DNA from: Muribaculaceae bacterium
Lineage (GTDB): Bacteria > Bacteroidota > Bacteroidia > Bacteroidales > Muribaculaceae
Assembly: GCA_009775225.1 (NCBI GenBank)
Contig: VSPE01000010.1
Coordinates: 1 to 57,470, forward strand
Length of the DNA stretch: 57,470 nt
Direction: 5' to 3'
The position numbers and the translations under genes were made by a program. This document shows positions 14,974 to 22,931 of this stretch, piece after piece (position 1 is the stretch's first letter; each line of letters begins with the position of its first letter). Under the pieces are notes generated by a model. The model saw only the letters and a list, made by a program, of their open reading frames with translations. It had not been told where the DNA came from and did no database searches.

Positions 14974-16263
14974 ATGAACTACGCTCCTCTTCAAGGTATC
15001 AAAGTGGTGGACTTCACGAGCGTGCAGTCCGGCCCTTCATGTACACAGCTGCTTGCGTGGCTTGGCGCCGACGTAATCAAAATCGAACGTCCAGGCACAG
15101 GCGACGCTACCCGTAAAGAACTTCAGTTCGACCCCGACGAACCAAGTTATTATTTCCTTCAGCTGAACTCCGACAAGAAATCTCTCGCTCTCGACGCCGC
15201 CACTCCCGACGGTCACGAAATTCTCACAAAACTCATACAGGGTTGCGATATATTTATTGAAAACCTGCACCCCGGAGCTATGGATAAGCTTGGTTTCAGC
15301 TGGGAGGAAGTTCACAAGCTCAACCCACGCTGTATTTACGGCTCCATTAAGGGTTTCCCTGTTGCCTCGCAGTATGCTTCTCTCAAGGCATACGAGCCTA
15401 TTGCCCAGGTGACAGCCGCGGCTGCCTCTACAACAGGCTGGTGGGAAGGCGACAATGCCGTGCCAACACAGAGCGGAGCCGCTCTCGGCGACTCTAACAC
15501 CGGCATGCACATGACTATCGGACTGCTGGCTGCTCTCATGCAGCGCGAACACACCGGCGAAGGCGTGTACGTATATCAGTCGATGCACAATGCCTGCCTC
15601 AACCTGTGCCGTATCAAGACTCGCGACCAGCTTACACTCGACCGCATAGGCTATCTTACACAATTTCCTCAGTATCCCGACGGGAAGTTCGGCGACTTCG
15701 TTCCCCGTTCGGGCAACACCGAAGGCTCGGGAGTTCTTGGCTGGACGTATAAGTGCAAAGGCTGGGAGACCGACCCCAATGCTTATGTATATGTTATCTT
15801 CCAGCGCGGCGCAAAAGATTTTGAGCTTGCCTGCAAGGCTTTCGGTTTCGAGGACTGGCTTACCAATCCCGATTTCAACACTGCCGCCGCCCGCGACCGT
15901 CATAAAGAGCAGATACTCGCCCGCGTGCAGCAGTGGTGTATCGATAAAGACAAGTATGAGGTAACCGCGGCTCTCTCAAAGGCCGGTGTGCCCGTAGGCC
16001 CTGTGCTTTCGACCAAAGAAATCATGGACGACCCCCACAACTACGACGGCAACACTCTGGTGAAAATCAACCAGGGAGGCAAAATCGGCGAGTTTGTCAC
16101 TGTGGGCGTTCCCTTTACAATGTCGAACTATCAGCCGACATATGGCCCGTGCCCCACTCTCGGCGGGAATACCGATGAGGTGCTCGCCGCTCTCGGATAC
16201 ACGGCCGAACAGATAGCCTCGTTCAAGGCCAACGGCACGACAGCCCCGTTGCCAAAGGCTTAA
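14974..16263 (+). CDS. frc: Formyl-CoA:oxalate CoA-transferase
   Basis: 429 residues, class III (CaiB/BaiF) CoA-transferase, same length as characterised Frc proteins. The N-terminus GIKVVDFTSVQSGPSCTQL is very close in pattern to Oxalobacter Frc. The catalytic Asp is D173 in GAALGDSNTGMH, which forms the aspartyl-CoA intermediate. The pattern TYKCKGWETDPNAYVYV near 252 also agrees with Frc. The glycine-rich loop of O. formigenes Frc (four Gly before GW) is shortened here to EGSGVLGW. It converts formyl-CoA and oxalate to oxalyl-CoA and formate in the cytoplasm. The next gene, 33 bp downstream, is oxalyl-CoA decarboxylase, which confirms the pathway. Confidence 0.94.
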   Translation: MNYAPLQGIKVVDFTSVQSGPSCTQLLAWLGADVIKIERPGTGDATRKELQFDPDEPSYYFLQLNSDKKSLALDAATPDGHEILTKLIQGCDIFIENLHPGAMDKLGFSWEEVHKLNPRCIYGSIKGFPVASQYASLKAYEPIAQVTAAAASTTGWWEGDNAVPTQSGAALGDSNTGMHMTIGLLAALMQREHTGEGVYVYQSMHNACLNLCRIKTRDQLTLDRIGYLTQFPQYPDGKFGDFVPRSGNTEGSGVLGWTYKCKGWETDPNAYVYVIFQRGAKDFELACKAFGFEDWLTNPDFNTAAARDRHKEQILARVQQWCIDKDKYEVTAALSKAGVPVGPVLSTKEIMDDPHNYDGNTLVKINQGGKIGEFVTVGVPFTMSNYQPTYGPCPTLGGNTDEVLAALGYTAEQIASFKANGTTAPLPKA

Positions 16264-16296
16264 CTCCTCATTGTTAATTCCTAATATACCAAGGAA

Positions 16297-18039
16297 ATGT
16301 CAGCAACAAACACTCCTGTGGGCGCAGCGCCTGCAGCACCCGCATATCCCGCACAGGTGACCGGCATGGATATCCTCGTGCGCGCCCTTAAAATGGTAGG
16401 CATCGACACCATGTACGGCCTTGTCGGTATTCCAGTCACCGAGCTTGCCTATATCGCCCAGGGCCGGGGCATCCGTTTTGTAGGCTTCCGCCACGAACAG
16501 CAGGCCGGTATGGCCGCCGCTACCCACGGCTACCTCACCCATACGCCGGGCGTACTCCTTACGGTTTCGTCGCTCGGTTTCCTCAACGGTCTTACCGCGA
16601 CGGCAAACGCCACCGTGAACTGCTATCCGATGATACAAATCAGCGGTTCGAGTGTGCGCGAGCCTATCGACCTGCTTCAGGGTACCTACGAAGGACTCGA
16701 CCAGCTAAACATCGCCAAGCCTCTTGTAAAGGCCGCCTATCGTGTCAACAAGCCCGAGGACATACCCACGGCCGTGGTGCGAGCCTACCGAGCTGCAATC
16801 TCCGGGCGTCCCGGCGGTGTGTATCTTGATGTCACCACTCCTTGCCTCGGAGCAATCATGGACTCTGCCGAGGCTGACAAACTATTCTATGAACCCATAG
16901 ACATCTGCCCGGCCATGCCGCCGAGTCCCGAGGCCGTGAAACGTGCCGTAAGCTTAATCGCGTCGGCTCGCCGCCCCGCCTTAATAATAGGCAAGGGCGC
17001 CGCTTATGCCCGTGTGGAAGACCTCCTCAAGGATTTTGTGGACCGCACAGGCATACCCTATCTGCCGATGTCCATGGCAAAGGGCGTGCTGCCCGATAAC
17101 GGGCCTCTCAGCGCTCTCTCGTGCCGCTCTACCGTTATGGAGCAGGCCGATGTGGTAATTCTTGCGGGTGCGCGTCTCAACTGGCTTCTGTCGCGCGGCC
17201 ACGGCAAGTGGAGTCCCGACACAAAGTTTGTGCAGCTCGATATCGACCCCGAGGAAATCGACATCAACCGTCCTATTGCGGCACCTGTGGTGGGCGACCT
17301 TGTAAGCTCGCTTGACGCTATTCTTGCCGCGCTCCCCGAAAAGACTGCGATAGACCCCACTTGGGTTCCGGGCCTGCAGGCTCAGACCAAGGAGAAGAAC
17401 GCGAAGTTCATCGCACGTCTCACGGCAAATGCTTCAGCACAGCCGATGAATCACTGGACGGCTTTGGGCGCCATCAAGCCTGTAATGGCCGCCAATCCCG
17501 ATGTAATACTTGTGAATGAAGGCGCCAATACGCTCGATGATACGCGCGATACAATCGACATGATTCTTCCTCGCCACCGCATCGACTGTGCCACATGGGC
17601 CATTATGGGCATGGGTATGGGTTCGGCTGTAGGCGCGGCAGTTGCCACAGGCAAGAGTGTAGTGGCTATTGAGGGCGACAGTGCGTTCGGCTTCTCGGGC
17701 ATGGACTTCTCCACGGTATGCCGCTTCAAGCTCCCTGTAACTGTAGTGATATTCAACAACGGCGGTATTTACAACGGCATAGGAGTGAATATGGCCGGAA
17801 CATCCGATCCGGCTCCCACAACCCTCGACGTGCATGCCCGCTACGACAAGCTCGGCGACGCTTTCGGAGCCAAGACCTACTATGTAACTACACCCTCGGC
17901 TCTTGTCGCGGCACTCACCGAGGCAATAGCATCGAAGGCTCCTGCACTCATCGACGTGCAGCTCGGGGCCGACTCCGGCAAGGAATCAGGGCACATTGGC
18001 TATCTCAATCCGGCTGCACTCGAGAATATTACGGTCTGA
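16297..18039 (+). CDS. oxc: Oxalyl-CoA decarboxylase
   Basis: 580 residues, thiamine-diphosphate enzyme of the acetolactate-synthase superfamily. An Ala/Pro-rich N-terminal extension (about 1-20) is not part of the core. The catalytic Glu is E67 in FRHEQQAGM. The ThDP/metal motif runs from EGDSAFGFSGMD to IFNNGGIYNGIG near 452-490, with the central FAD-like ADP site region (oxc uses ADP) around 200-340. It decarboxylates oxalyl-CoA to formyl-CoA and CO2, regenerating the CoA donor for Frc. Net chemistry is oxalate to formate plus CO2, with consumption of a proton. Distinguished from acetolactate synthase and from 2-hydroxyacyl-CoA lyase by its partner gene and by the LLQGTYEGLDQLN segment near 128. 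Confidence 0.94.
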   Translation: MSATNTPVGAAPAAPAYPAQVTGMDILVRALKMVGIDTMYGLVGIPVTELAYIAQGRGIRFVGFRHEQQAGMAAATHGYLTHTPGVLLTVSSLGFLNGLTATANATVNCYPMIQISGSSVREPIDLLQGTYEGLDQLNIAKPLVKAAYRVNKPEDIPTAVVRAYRAAISGRPGGVYLDVTTPCLGAIMDSAEADKLFYEPIDICPAMPPSPEAVKRAVSLIASARRPALIIGKGAAYARVEDLLKDFVDRTGIPYLPMSMAKGVLPDNGPLSALSCRSTVMEQADVVILAGARLNWLLSRGHGKWSPDTKFVQLDIDPEEIDINRPIAAPVVGDLVSSLDAILAALPEKTAIDPTWVPGLQAQTKEKNAKFIARLTANASAQPMNHWTALGAIKPVMAANPDVILVNEGANTLDDTRDTIDMILPRHRIDCATWAIMGMGMGSAVGAAVATGKSVVAIEGDSAFGFSGMDFSTVCRFKLPVTVVIFNNGGIYNGIGVNMAGTSDPAPTTLDVHARYDKLGDAFGAKTYYVTTPSALVAALTEAIASKAPALIDVQLGADSGKESGHIGYLNPAALENITV

Positions 18040-18079
18040 AAAAACTCTGACCACGTTTCACCCATAACAAACGATAATT

Positions 18080-19054
18080 ATGCTGCACATCATTCTTTAT
18101 GCCATCGTGCCCATATTCGTGGTGATGGCGCTCGGGTACTTCTCGGGCAAAGCGGGCGCGTTCAGCGGAGCCGATGCCCGCATCCTCAACAAGGTTGTGC
18201 TCAACTACGCGTTGCCCGCCGCTCTGTTCGTGTCGATTGTCAAGGCCAACCGCGCCATGCTCTCGGCCGACATCAAGCTTACGGTGGTTGCGTTTGCCGT
18301 ACTGCTTGCGTGCTTCTTCCTGGTGTACTTCGTATTCAGGATGTATAAATCCAACACTCAGGGCGACGCGGCCGTTTCGGCCCTTATCAGCGGTTCGCCC
18401 ACTATCGGCTTCCTAGGCTTCGCGGTGTTGGAGCCTATCTTCGGTACATCGGCAGCCGTGGGTCTGGTAATTGCCATTGTGGCCATAGAAGTGAATGCAA
18501 TTGGTATTCCTGTAGGCTTGTGCCTGCTCAACGCCGGCAATCAGCAGGCGGCAGCTGTTGCCAACGGGGGTAAGAAACCCAATCCGTGGCTGCCCGTGTG
18601 GAACGCACTGAAGCAGCCTGTGGCATGGGCTCCTATCCTCGCCGTTATTTTGGTGCTCTTCGGTGTGAAGTGGCCTGCATATCTCGACCCCTCCTTCACC
18701 CTTATTTCGGGAGCCAACGCATCGATAGCCTGCTTTGCCGCCGGTATAACACTGTCGTCGGTCAAAGTCGAGCTGAACGGCCAGGTGTTCATGGGAACCT
18801 TCCTGAAGCTCATTGTAATGCCTCTTGCCGTGCTGGTGGTAGGTATTCTCTGCCACATGGATGCGCTCAATCTCAAGATGCTCGTTACCTGCGCGGCTCT
18901 GCCTCCTGCCTTCTCCGGCATCATCATCGCCAGCCGCTACAACACCTATGTGGCAACGGGCACCTCGTCGCTGACGGTGAGCACGCTGCTCTTCATGGGT
19001 GCCTGCCCGCTGTGGCTCTGGCTCACCGACATGGCATTGAAGATGTTTGCCTGA
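18080..19054 (+). CDS. AEC-family permease, probable oxalate/formate transporter
   Basis: 324 residues with about ten membrane helices in two five-helix halves, typical of the auxin efflux carrier (AEC) family that includes malate and malonate permeases. The start IILYAIVPIFVVMALGYFSGKAG and the asparagine-containing NKVVLNYALPAALF near 38 are the usual AEC signature. The gene follows oxc by 40 bp, so it most likely moves oxalate in or formate out, replacing the OxlT antiporter of Oxalobacter. That substrate is an inference from position. A Gly/Pro-containing break in the middle (about 155-175, NAGNQQAAAVANGGKK) separates the halves. A bidirectional hairpin follows the stop. Confidence 0.87.
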   Translation: MLHIILYAIVPIFVVMALGYFSGKAGAFSGADARILNKVVLNYALPAALFVSIVKANRAMLSADIKLTVVAFAVLLACFFLVYFVFRMYKSNTQGDAAVSALISGSPTIGFLGFAVLEPIFGTSAAVGLVIAIVAIEVNAIGIPVGLCLLNAGNQQAAAVANGGKKPNPWLPVWNALKQPVAWAPILAVILVLFGVKWPAYLDPSFTLISGANASIACFAAGITLSSVKVELNGQVFMGTFLKLIVMPLAVLVVGILCHMDALNLKMLVTCAALPPAFSGIIIASRYNTYVATGTSSLTVSTLLFMGACPLWLWLTDMALKMFA

Positions 19055-19073
19055 CAATAATATCTGATAAATT

Positions 19074-19114
19074 AGAATTAGCTCTCCGCGACCTGACTGC
19101 GGTGAGCTAATTCT
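19074..19114. terminator. Bidirectional terminator hairpin
   Basis: An 11-bp outer stem (AGAATTAGCTC with GAGCTAATTCT) encloses a second CCGC/GCGG stem. It lies between the convergent AEC permease (plus) and beta-barrel protein (minus) genes and can serve both. Confidence 0.7.
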
Positions 19115-19140
19115 CTATATTTGTGATTGTTGAGGCCGGA

Positions 19141-20406
19141 TTACTTCCTGCCAAAAGTAAACCTTAATCCGAGGTTTAAATTAAAATTAAAAGGTTTGTC
19201 TTTATAAATGGTTTTCAGAGAAGTCCCGTCGTTGAAGTAATAACTGATGCCGGGTTCTGCATAAATGCCGATAGAGGGTGTGACGTTGTATTGCAAACCG
19301 GCAGAGGCATTGACAGACCACTGGAGCGGTTTTTCGTTCAGATTTTGTGTTTCTTTTTTCTCGGCCCGGTTGTTCAGAATATATTCTTTCTTAAGTTTGC
19401 CGGACACGCATTTTTCTGCGAGCACGCCTGTGGAAGCGTACAATTCAATACCTTTCCACGACACAATATTGTATCGTATATCAAAGGGGATGCCGACGTA
19501 ATGCAAGGTTTGTACGCCGGTGAAGTAGTGGCTGTCGCTGCCTTGGCGCATATCGGAAGAGAGATTGGCATACGAGACACCGCTTCCCAGGCTGAACCGT
19601 TTGTTTATTTCATAGGCGAACGATAATCCGGCGCGAATAGGCAAACGGTGCTTAATGTCGGTTTCGACGTCCTTACCCTCGTTGTAAAGCAGAATTCCGA
19701 GTAAAGGGCTGTCTTTCCAACTTGAGCCGTCGGGGCCTATTACGGCAGGGCTGATACTTCCGGCGGATTTTCTGTTGAAAGCCGAACCGGCACCTCCCGT
19801 TATGAACATTTTACAAGAAAGTTTCCCGGAATTATTCTTGCCGATATTAGCCGACGCGATATAATTGGTAGTATTGGTCTTCCCTTGTCTCTTGTCTTTG
19901 TATAGAAAAGTTTCGACTGGCACATCAGATGTACCCTCTGCTGCATCTGAACGGTTTTTCTCTGCTGCGGATACTGTATCGGCTATCGTTTCATCAGGCT
20001 TCATAATGATAGGAACTGTTTTTGCCAATTGTATTTTGGCCGCAGTCTTAAGATTAGAGTACAATGACGAGCCAAGCCGTTTTCCTTCAGATACATCGTG
20101 AAGGCTTCTGTCCAAAGCCATCTCTTCAGTGCCGGGCGCCTTAATGTCTGTCGTGGTCAAAGCGATAGAAGGCAATTCTTTATCATTCTCCGCCAGATAG
20201 CCTGCGGAGAAAATGAATACCACTGTTGCCGCAACCGCTGCAATCCGTTTTGTCCACCACAAAACGACTGCTTTACTTCGATATGTCGGTTCTGGCTCCT
20301 TATCCTGTTGCCTTGCCTTGCAGATATCATCCCACAGGCCGCGAGGTTCGTCGGCCTCGAAGTCCGACATCTTGCCGTATATATCTTTCAACCAATCCTC
20401 TTGCAT
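19141..20406 (-). CDS. Transmembrane protein with C-terminal outer-membrane beta-barrel-like domain (anti-sigma-type)
   Basis: 421 residues. The N-terminus (about 1-45, MQEDWLKDIYGKMSDFE then GLWDDI) is acidic and cytoplasmic. One membrane helix follows (about 50-70, WWTKRIAAVAATVVFIFSAGYL), then a Ser/Thr-rich linker (about 75-235). The last 180 residues have the alternating pattern of OMP_b-brl/PorT-type barrels (LSFAYEINKRFSLGSGVSYANL, FDIRYNI, GLQYNVTPSIGIYAEPG) and end FTFGRK. This architecture is common next to ECF sigma genes in Bacteroidales. It overlaps the sigma factor by 19 bp, so it is likely the sigma regulator. How one chain would span both membranes is not understood, and I do not claim a mechanism. 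Base composition is AT-richer than neighbours. Confidence 0.8.
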   Translation of the reverse strand: MQEDWLKDIYGKMSDFEADEPRGLWDDICKARQQDKEPEPTYRSKAVVLWWTKRIAAVAATVVFIFSAGYLAENDKELPSIALTTTDIKAPGTEEMALDRSLHDVSEGKRLGSSLYSNLKTAAKIQLAKTVPIIMKPDETIADTVSAAEKNRSDAAEGTSDVPVETFLYKDKRQGKTNTTNYIASANIGKNNSGKLSCKMFITGGAGSAFNRKSAGSISPAVIGPDGSSWKDSPLLGILLYNEGKDVETDIKHRLPIRAGLSFAYEINKRFSLGSGVSYANLSSDMRQGSDSHYFTGVQTLHYVGIPFDIRYNIVSWKGIELYASTGVLAEKCVSGKLKKEYILNNRAEKKETQNLNEKPLQWSVNASAGLQYNVTPSIGIYAEPGISYYFNDGTSLKTIYKDKPFNFNLNLGLRFTFGRK

Positions 20407-20972
20407 TTGGATATAGAATTAAGCGTGTTGTATTTCTTTATTTTCTCAGCCAGCATAGCTTTGGCACGGTGCAGCTGAGAGGCGGAAGAGTCCGGCTTGA
20501 TGCCGAGTAATTCCGCTATTTCCTTATGGCTTTTACCTTCAATGACGTATAAGTTGAAGATAGTACGATAGCCATCCGGCAACTCACGTATCATTGAATG
20601 TATCACAGCAGGCGGAATACCTTCCGTATTTGGTTCTTCATCAAATTTATCTATTTCCTCTTGTTTCAGTTCTACGAATTGCAGGCGGCTGTTGTTTTTT
20701 ATGAATGTCAGCGTTTCGTTAAGCGTGATTTTTGTCATCCAGCCTTTCAATGAGCCTTCTCCTCGGTATTCAAATGATTTTATCGAGGCGAAAATCTTTA
20801 AGAAAGCATCCTGCAACACATCTTTAATATCCTCCTCTTCATAGATATATCGGGAACATACGGCCGATAAATACCGAACACTTCGGCAATACAGTATCCG
20901 CATAGCTTGTTCGTCACCTTTCCTTACAAGGTTGAACAACTGTTCCTCGTTATATATATCCTTTTGACTCAT
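20388..20972 (-). CDS. ECF-type RNA polymerase sigma factor
   Basis: 194 residues. Region 2 is at about 20-90, with the -10 recognition pattern YEEEDIKDVLQDAFLKIFASI near 44. Region 4 is at about 125-185, containing LPDGYRTIFNLYVIEGKSHKEIAELLGI, a normal helix-turn-helix, then SSASQLHRAKAML. There is no anti-sigma domain in it. The next gene, overlapping by 19 bp, encodes a membrane protein with a cytoplasmic N-terminus, the expected place for sigma binding. Targets are unknown. In Bacteroidales such pairs often sense envelope or nutrient cues, but no SusC/D genes are adjacent. The whole module 19141-22678 is AT-richer than its surroundings. Confidence 0.92.
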   Translation of the reverse strand: MSQKDIYNEEQLFNLVRKGDEQAMRILYCRSVRYLSAVCSRYIYEEEDIKDVLQDAFLKIFASIKSFEYRGEGSLKGWMTKITLNETLTFIKNNSRLQFVELKQEEIDKFDEEPNTEGIPPAVIHSMIRELPDGYRTIFNLYVIEGKSHKEIAELLGIKPDSSASQLHRAKAMLAEKIKKYNTLNSISKCKRIG

Positions 20973-21061
20973 TGACTACATCCCGCCGGCATTCTTTATA
21001 AATGTCTCATTTCACGGAGTTAAGAACAGCTCCGCCTTATGTGCTTCTTAACATAAGCCAA

Positions 21062-21090
21062 ACTCAAACACTCTGAGAGAGTGTTTGAGT
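21062..21090 (-). terminator. Hairpin after the NigD-like gene
   Basis: A perfect 13-bp stem (ACTCAAACACTCT with AGAGTGTTTGAGT) and a 3-nt loop lie 64 bp beyond the stop of the NigD-like gene and upstream of the sigma gene, both on the minus strand. There is no T run on the minus side, so termination is likely but not certain. Confidence 0.6.
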
Positions 21091-21153
21091 TTAATCATTT
21101 TATACTTGTGGTCGTATGTAAGAGCCTGTTTAACAATGATTATCAAACGTCCT

Positions 21154-21816
21154 CTAAAGCTCGAACTCCGTGGTCTTATGCCCGCTGAACGATTTCCAGT
21201 TCAGCTTCAGTTTCACAGTCTGCGTGTCTTTTGGAAGCAGGTCGTTGAGGTTGAAAGCGATTAGCGCATCTCCCATGATGCCGCCTATATCTCCATTTGC
21301 ATCATGGCGAAGTTCAACTTCGTATGGATTATCCGGGTTAACACCTGTCAGGAGATTGATATTATGCTTATTGTTCAGGATGCCCCATTGAGTTCGGATG
21401 CGTAATGTAAGATAGCCATCTTCTGCTATCGTAACCCAGTCGTTCACAATCTCGATAGCGTCGTTCCCGTATTTGGCATCGTTTTCTATTCCAAGGTCGG
21501 GAACCGTATTTTTCGTCCGTATGCTGTCAATCCAGTTGATGTGCACGTTACGGGTATTTCCGCGCGACCCTTCGTCGGTATAATTCACCAAAGCTCTCAC
21601 TTCTTTATTGCCGAAAGGTGAGCTTTTCATATTAGTCGGATACAGAGTTGTTGTGTTATCCAGCTGCAAAGTAAATGTACCGCTGTCAGTGGGGCGTACC
21701 GTTACCAGTGCTGTTGGTTGCATCAGAGCCATATTGTCGTCATTACTTGTGCATGATGACAATGAGCTTAAGATTAGAGAGCCAAGCACAAATGTGGCTA
21801 ATCCGAATCGTTTCAT
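21154..21816 (-). CDS. NigD-like lipoprotein
   Basis: 220 residues. The signal peptide ends in the lipobox LSSC (cysteine near 22). The mature part has the NigD-like pattern: an OB-fold-like first half with VTVRPTDSGTFTLQLDNTTTLYPTN and a beta-rich C-terminal half with WVTIAEDGYLTLRIRTQWG, then HNINLLTGVNPDNPYEVELRHDANGD. NigD-family lipoproteins are widespread in Bacteroidales. NigD was named from a bacteriocin (nig) locus, but most homologues have unknown roles. It should be exported and anchored by a lipid. It is separated by 181 bp and a hairpin from the sigma gene downstream, and by 82 bp from the META protein upstream, so it may be an independent unit or share a transcript with the META gene. 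Confidence 0.82.
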   Translation of the reverse strand: MKRFGLATFVLGSLILSSLSSCTSNDDNMALMQPTALVTVRPTDSGTFTLQLDNTTTLYPTNMKSSPFGNKEVRALVNYTDEGSRGNTRNVHINWIDSIRTKNTVPDLGIENDAKYGNDAIEIVNDWVTIAEDGYLTLRIRTQWGILNNKHNINLLTGVNPDNPYEVELRHDANGDIGGIMGDALIAFNLNDLLPKDTQTVKLKLNWKSFSGHKTTEFEL

Positions 21817-21898
21817 TGTTTATGAGGTTTAGTTGTTGTTCTATATTGTGAAATCCGGAATTTTCTAAAACCTTACTTCATTTAAAAAAACTATTCGT

Positions 21899-22678
21899 TT
21901 ATCGCTTCAATTTCATAACCTCATTTCCTCCGTCAGAAAAAAGCAACAGGCTTTCATCGGGCGAAATTCCGAACCCCGACACCTGCTCCAATGCCGTAAA
22001 CACATTCTCTTCTGTGCTCATATCAGGGCAAGCCATCATGGTTGTGGCTGCATTTGAAATGATAAGAGTATTCTTTTCTCCACTTTTGATACTTCCTGAA
22101 AGATGATTACATCCTGCAAAAGCAGATATGCAGCTGTTTCCCGTGTCGAAGTTTACGTATGGGGTCTGGTCGGAAACCGGCATATTTTCGCCAAATACGG
22201 AAACGATACGCCATTTGCCATCGATGTCCGAAAGAGGGACTGTGTGGAAGCGTCTCTCCATTTGGATAAGAGGTTTCCGGTTCTTGTCGCAAAGTGCCAG
22301 ATGTTCATTGTCTGAAAATTTGATGCACTCTACCGAATTTAACTCCTGGAGAATACTTTGTTCCAGCTCCATGTCCGGGCAAGCCATCATGGTCGAAAGC
22401 ATCTGTCCGAATTCTATTTGTTCGTTCTTTCCATTGAAATCAAAGCTGCCTGAAATTCTGTTGCAGCCGAAGTTTCCGTAAACACGCTTTTCCTGGGTGT
22501 TGAAACCGATATACGGACTTGTCTGAGCTTTAATAGCTGAGCCGTTGACTTCTGTGATGTTCCATTCGCCTTCAATCATCGACAACGGTGTGGCCTGGCG
22601 TGCAGTTTGGCACGAAGTGAGCAATGCAGCTCCTGTAAGGGCAATAAAGAATATTTTCCAATTCATTGGTTCTGTCAT
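21899..22678 (-). CDS. Lipoprotein with two META/HslJ-like domains
   Basis: 259 residues. The signal region ends with the lipobox LLTSC (cysteine near 23); a start at the second Met (residue 6) is equally possible. Two META domains follow in tandem (about 36-140 and 148-255). Each has the pattern of G-W-x-I at the start, CNxxSG in the middle (FGCNRISGSF and FAGCNHLSGSI), and the conserved TMMACPDM motif (twice). META domains occur in HslJ and other small envelope proteins linked to heat or novobiocin resistance in E. coli; the molecular activity is not established. A tandem pair is a common Bacteroidales arrangement. No promoter box is clear upstream. Confidence 0.87.
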   Translation of the reverse strand: MTEPMNWKIFFIALTGAALLTSCQTARQATPLSMIEGEWNITEVNGSAIKAQTSPYIGFNTQEKRVYGNFGCNRISGSFDFNGKNEQIEFGQMLSTMMACPDMELEQSILQELNSVECIKFSDNEHLALCDKNRKPLIQMERRFHTVPLSDIDGKWRIVSVFGENMPVSDQTPYVNFDTGNSCISAFAGCNHLSGSIKSGEKNTLIISNAATTMMACPDMSTEENVFTALEQVSGFGISPDESLLLFSDGGNEVMKLKR

Positions 22679-22931
22679 TTTTGTGTTATAAGTATGTGGG
22701 TATTTGAATGTAAACAGATTTATTTCATTTTCAATTCAAGTCAACATTGTGTTTTATGAAGCTTCATATTATGAAATGTATTATTCCACGAAATCTTGCA
22801 TGAAAGTACGAAAAAAAATATAACAATTTCATGTCGCCATTGAGTCTCAGCGATATACAATGATAAATAAAAGAGCATAATCTCTTGTCCGTCGAGTTTC
22901 GTACACAATATGCACGCCGGAGGCTGCTTCG

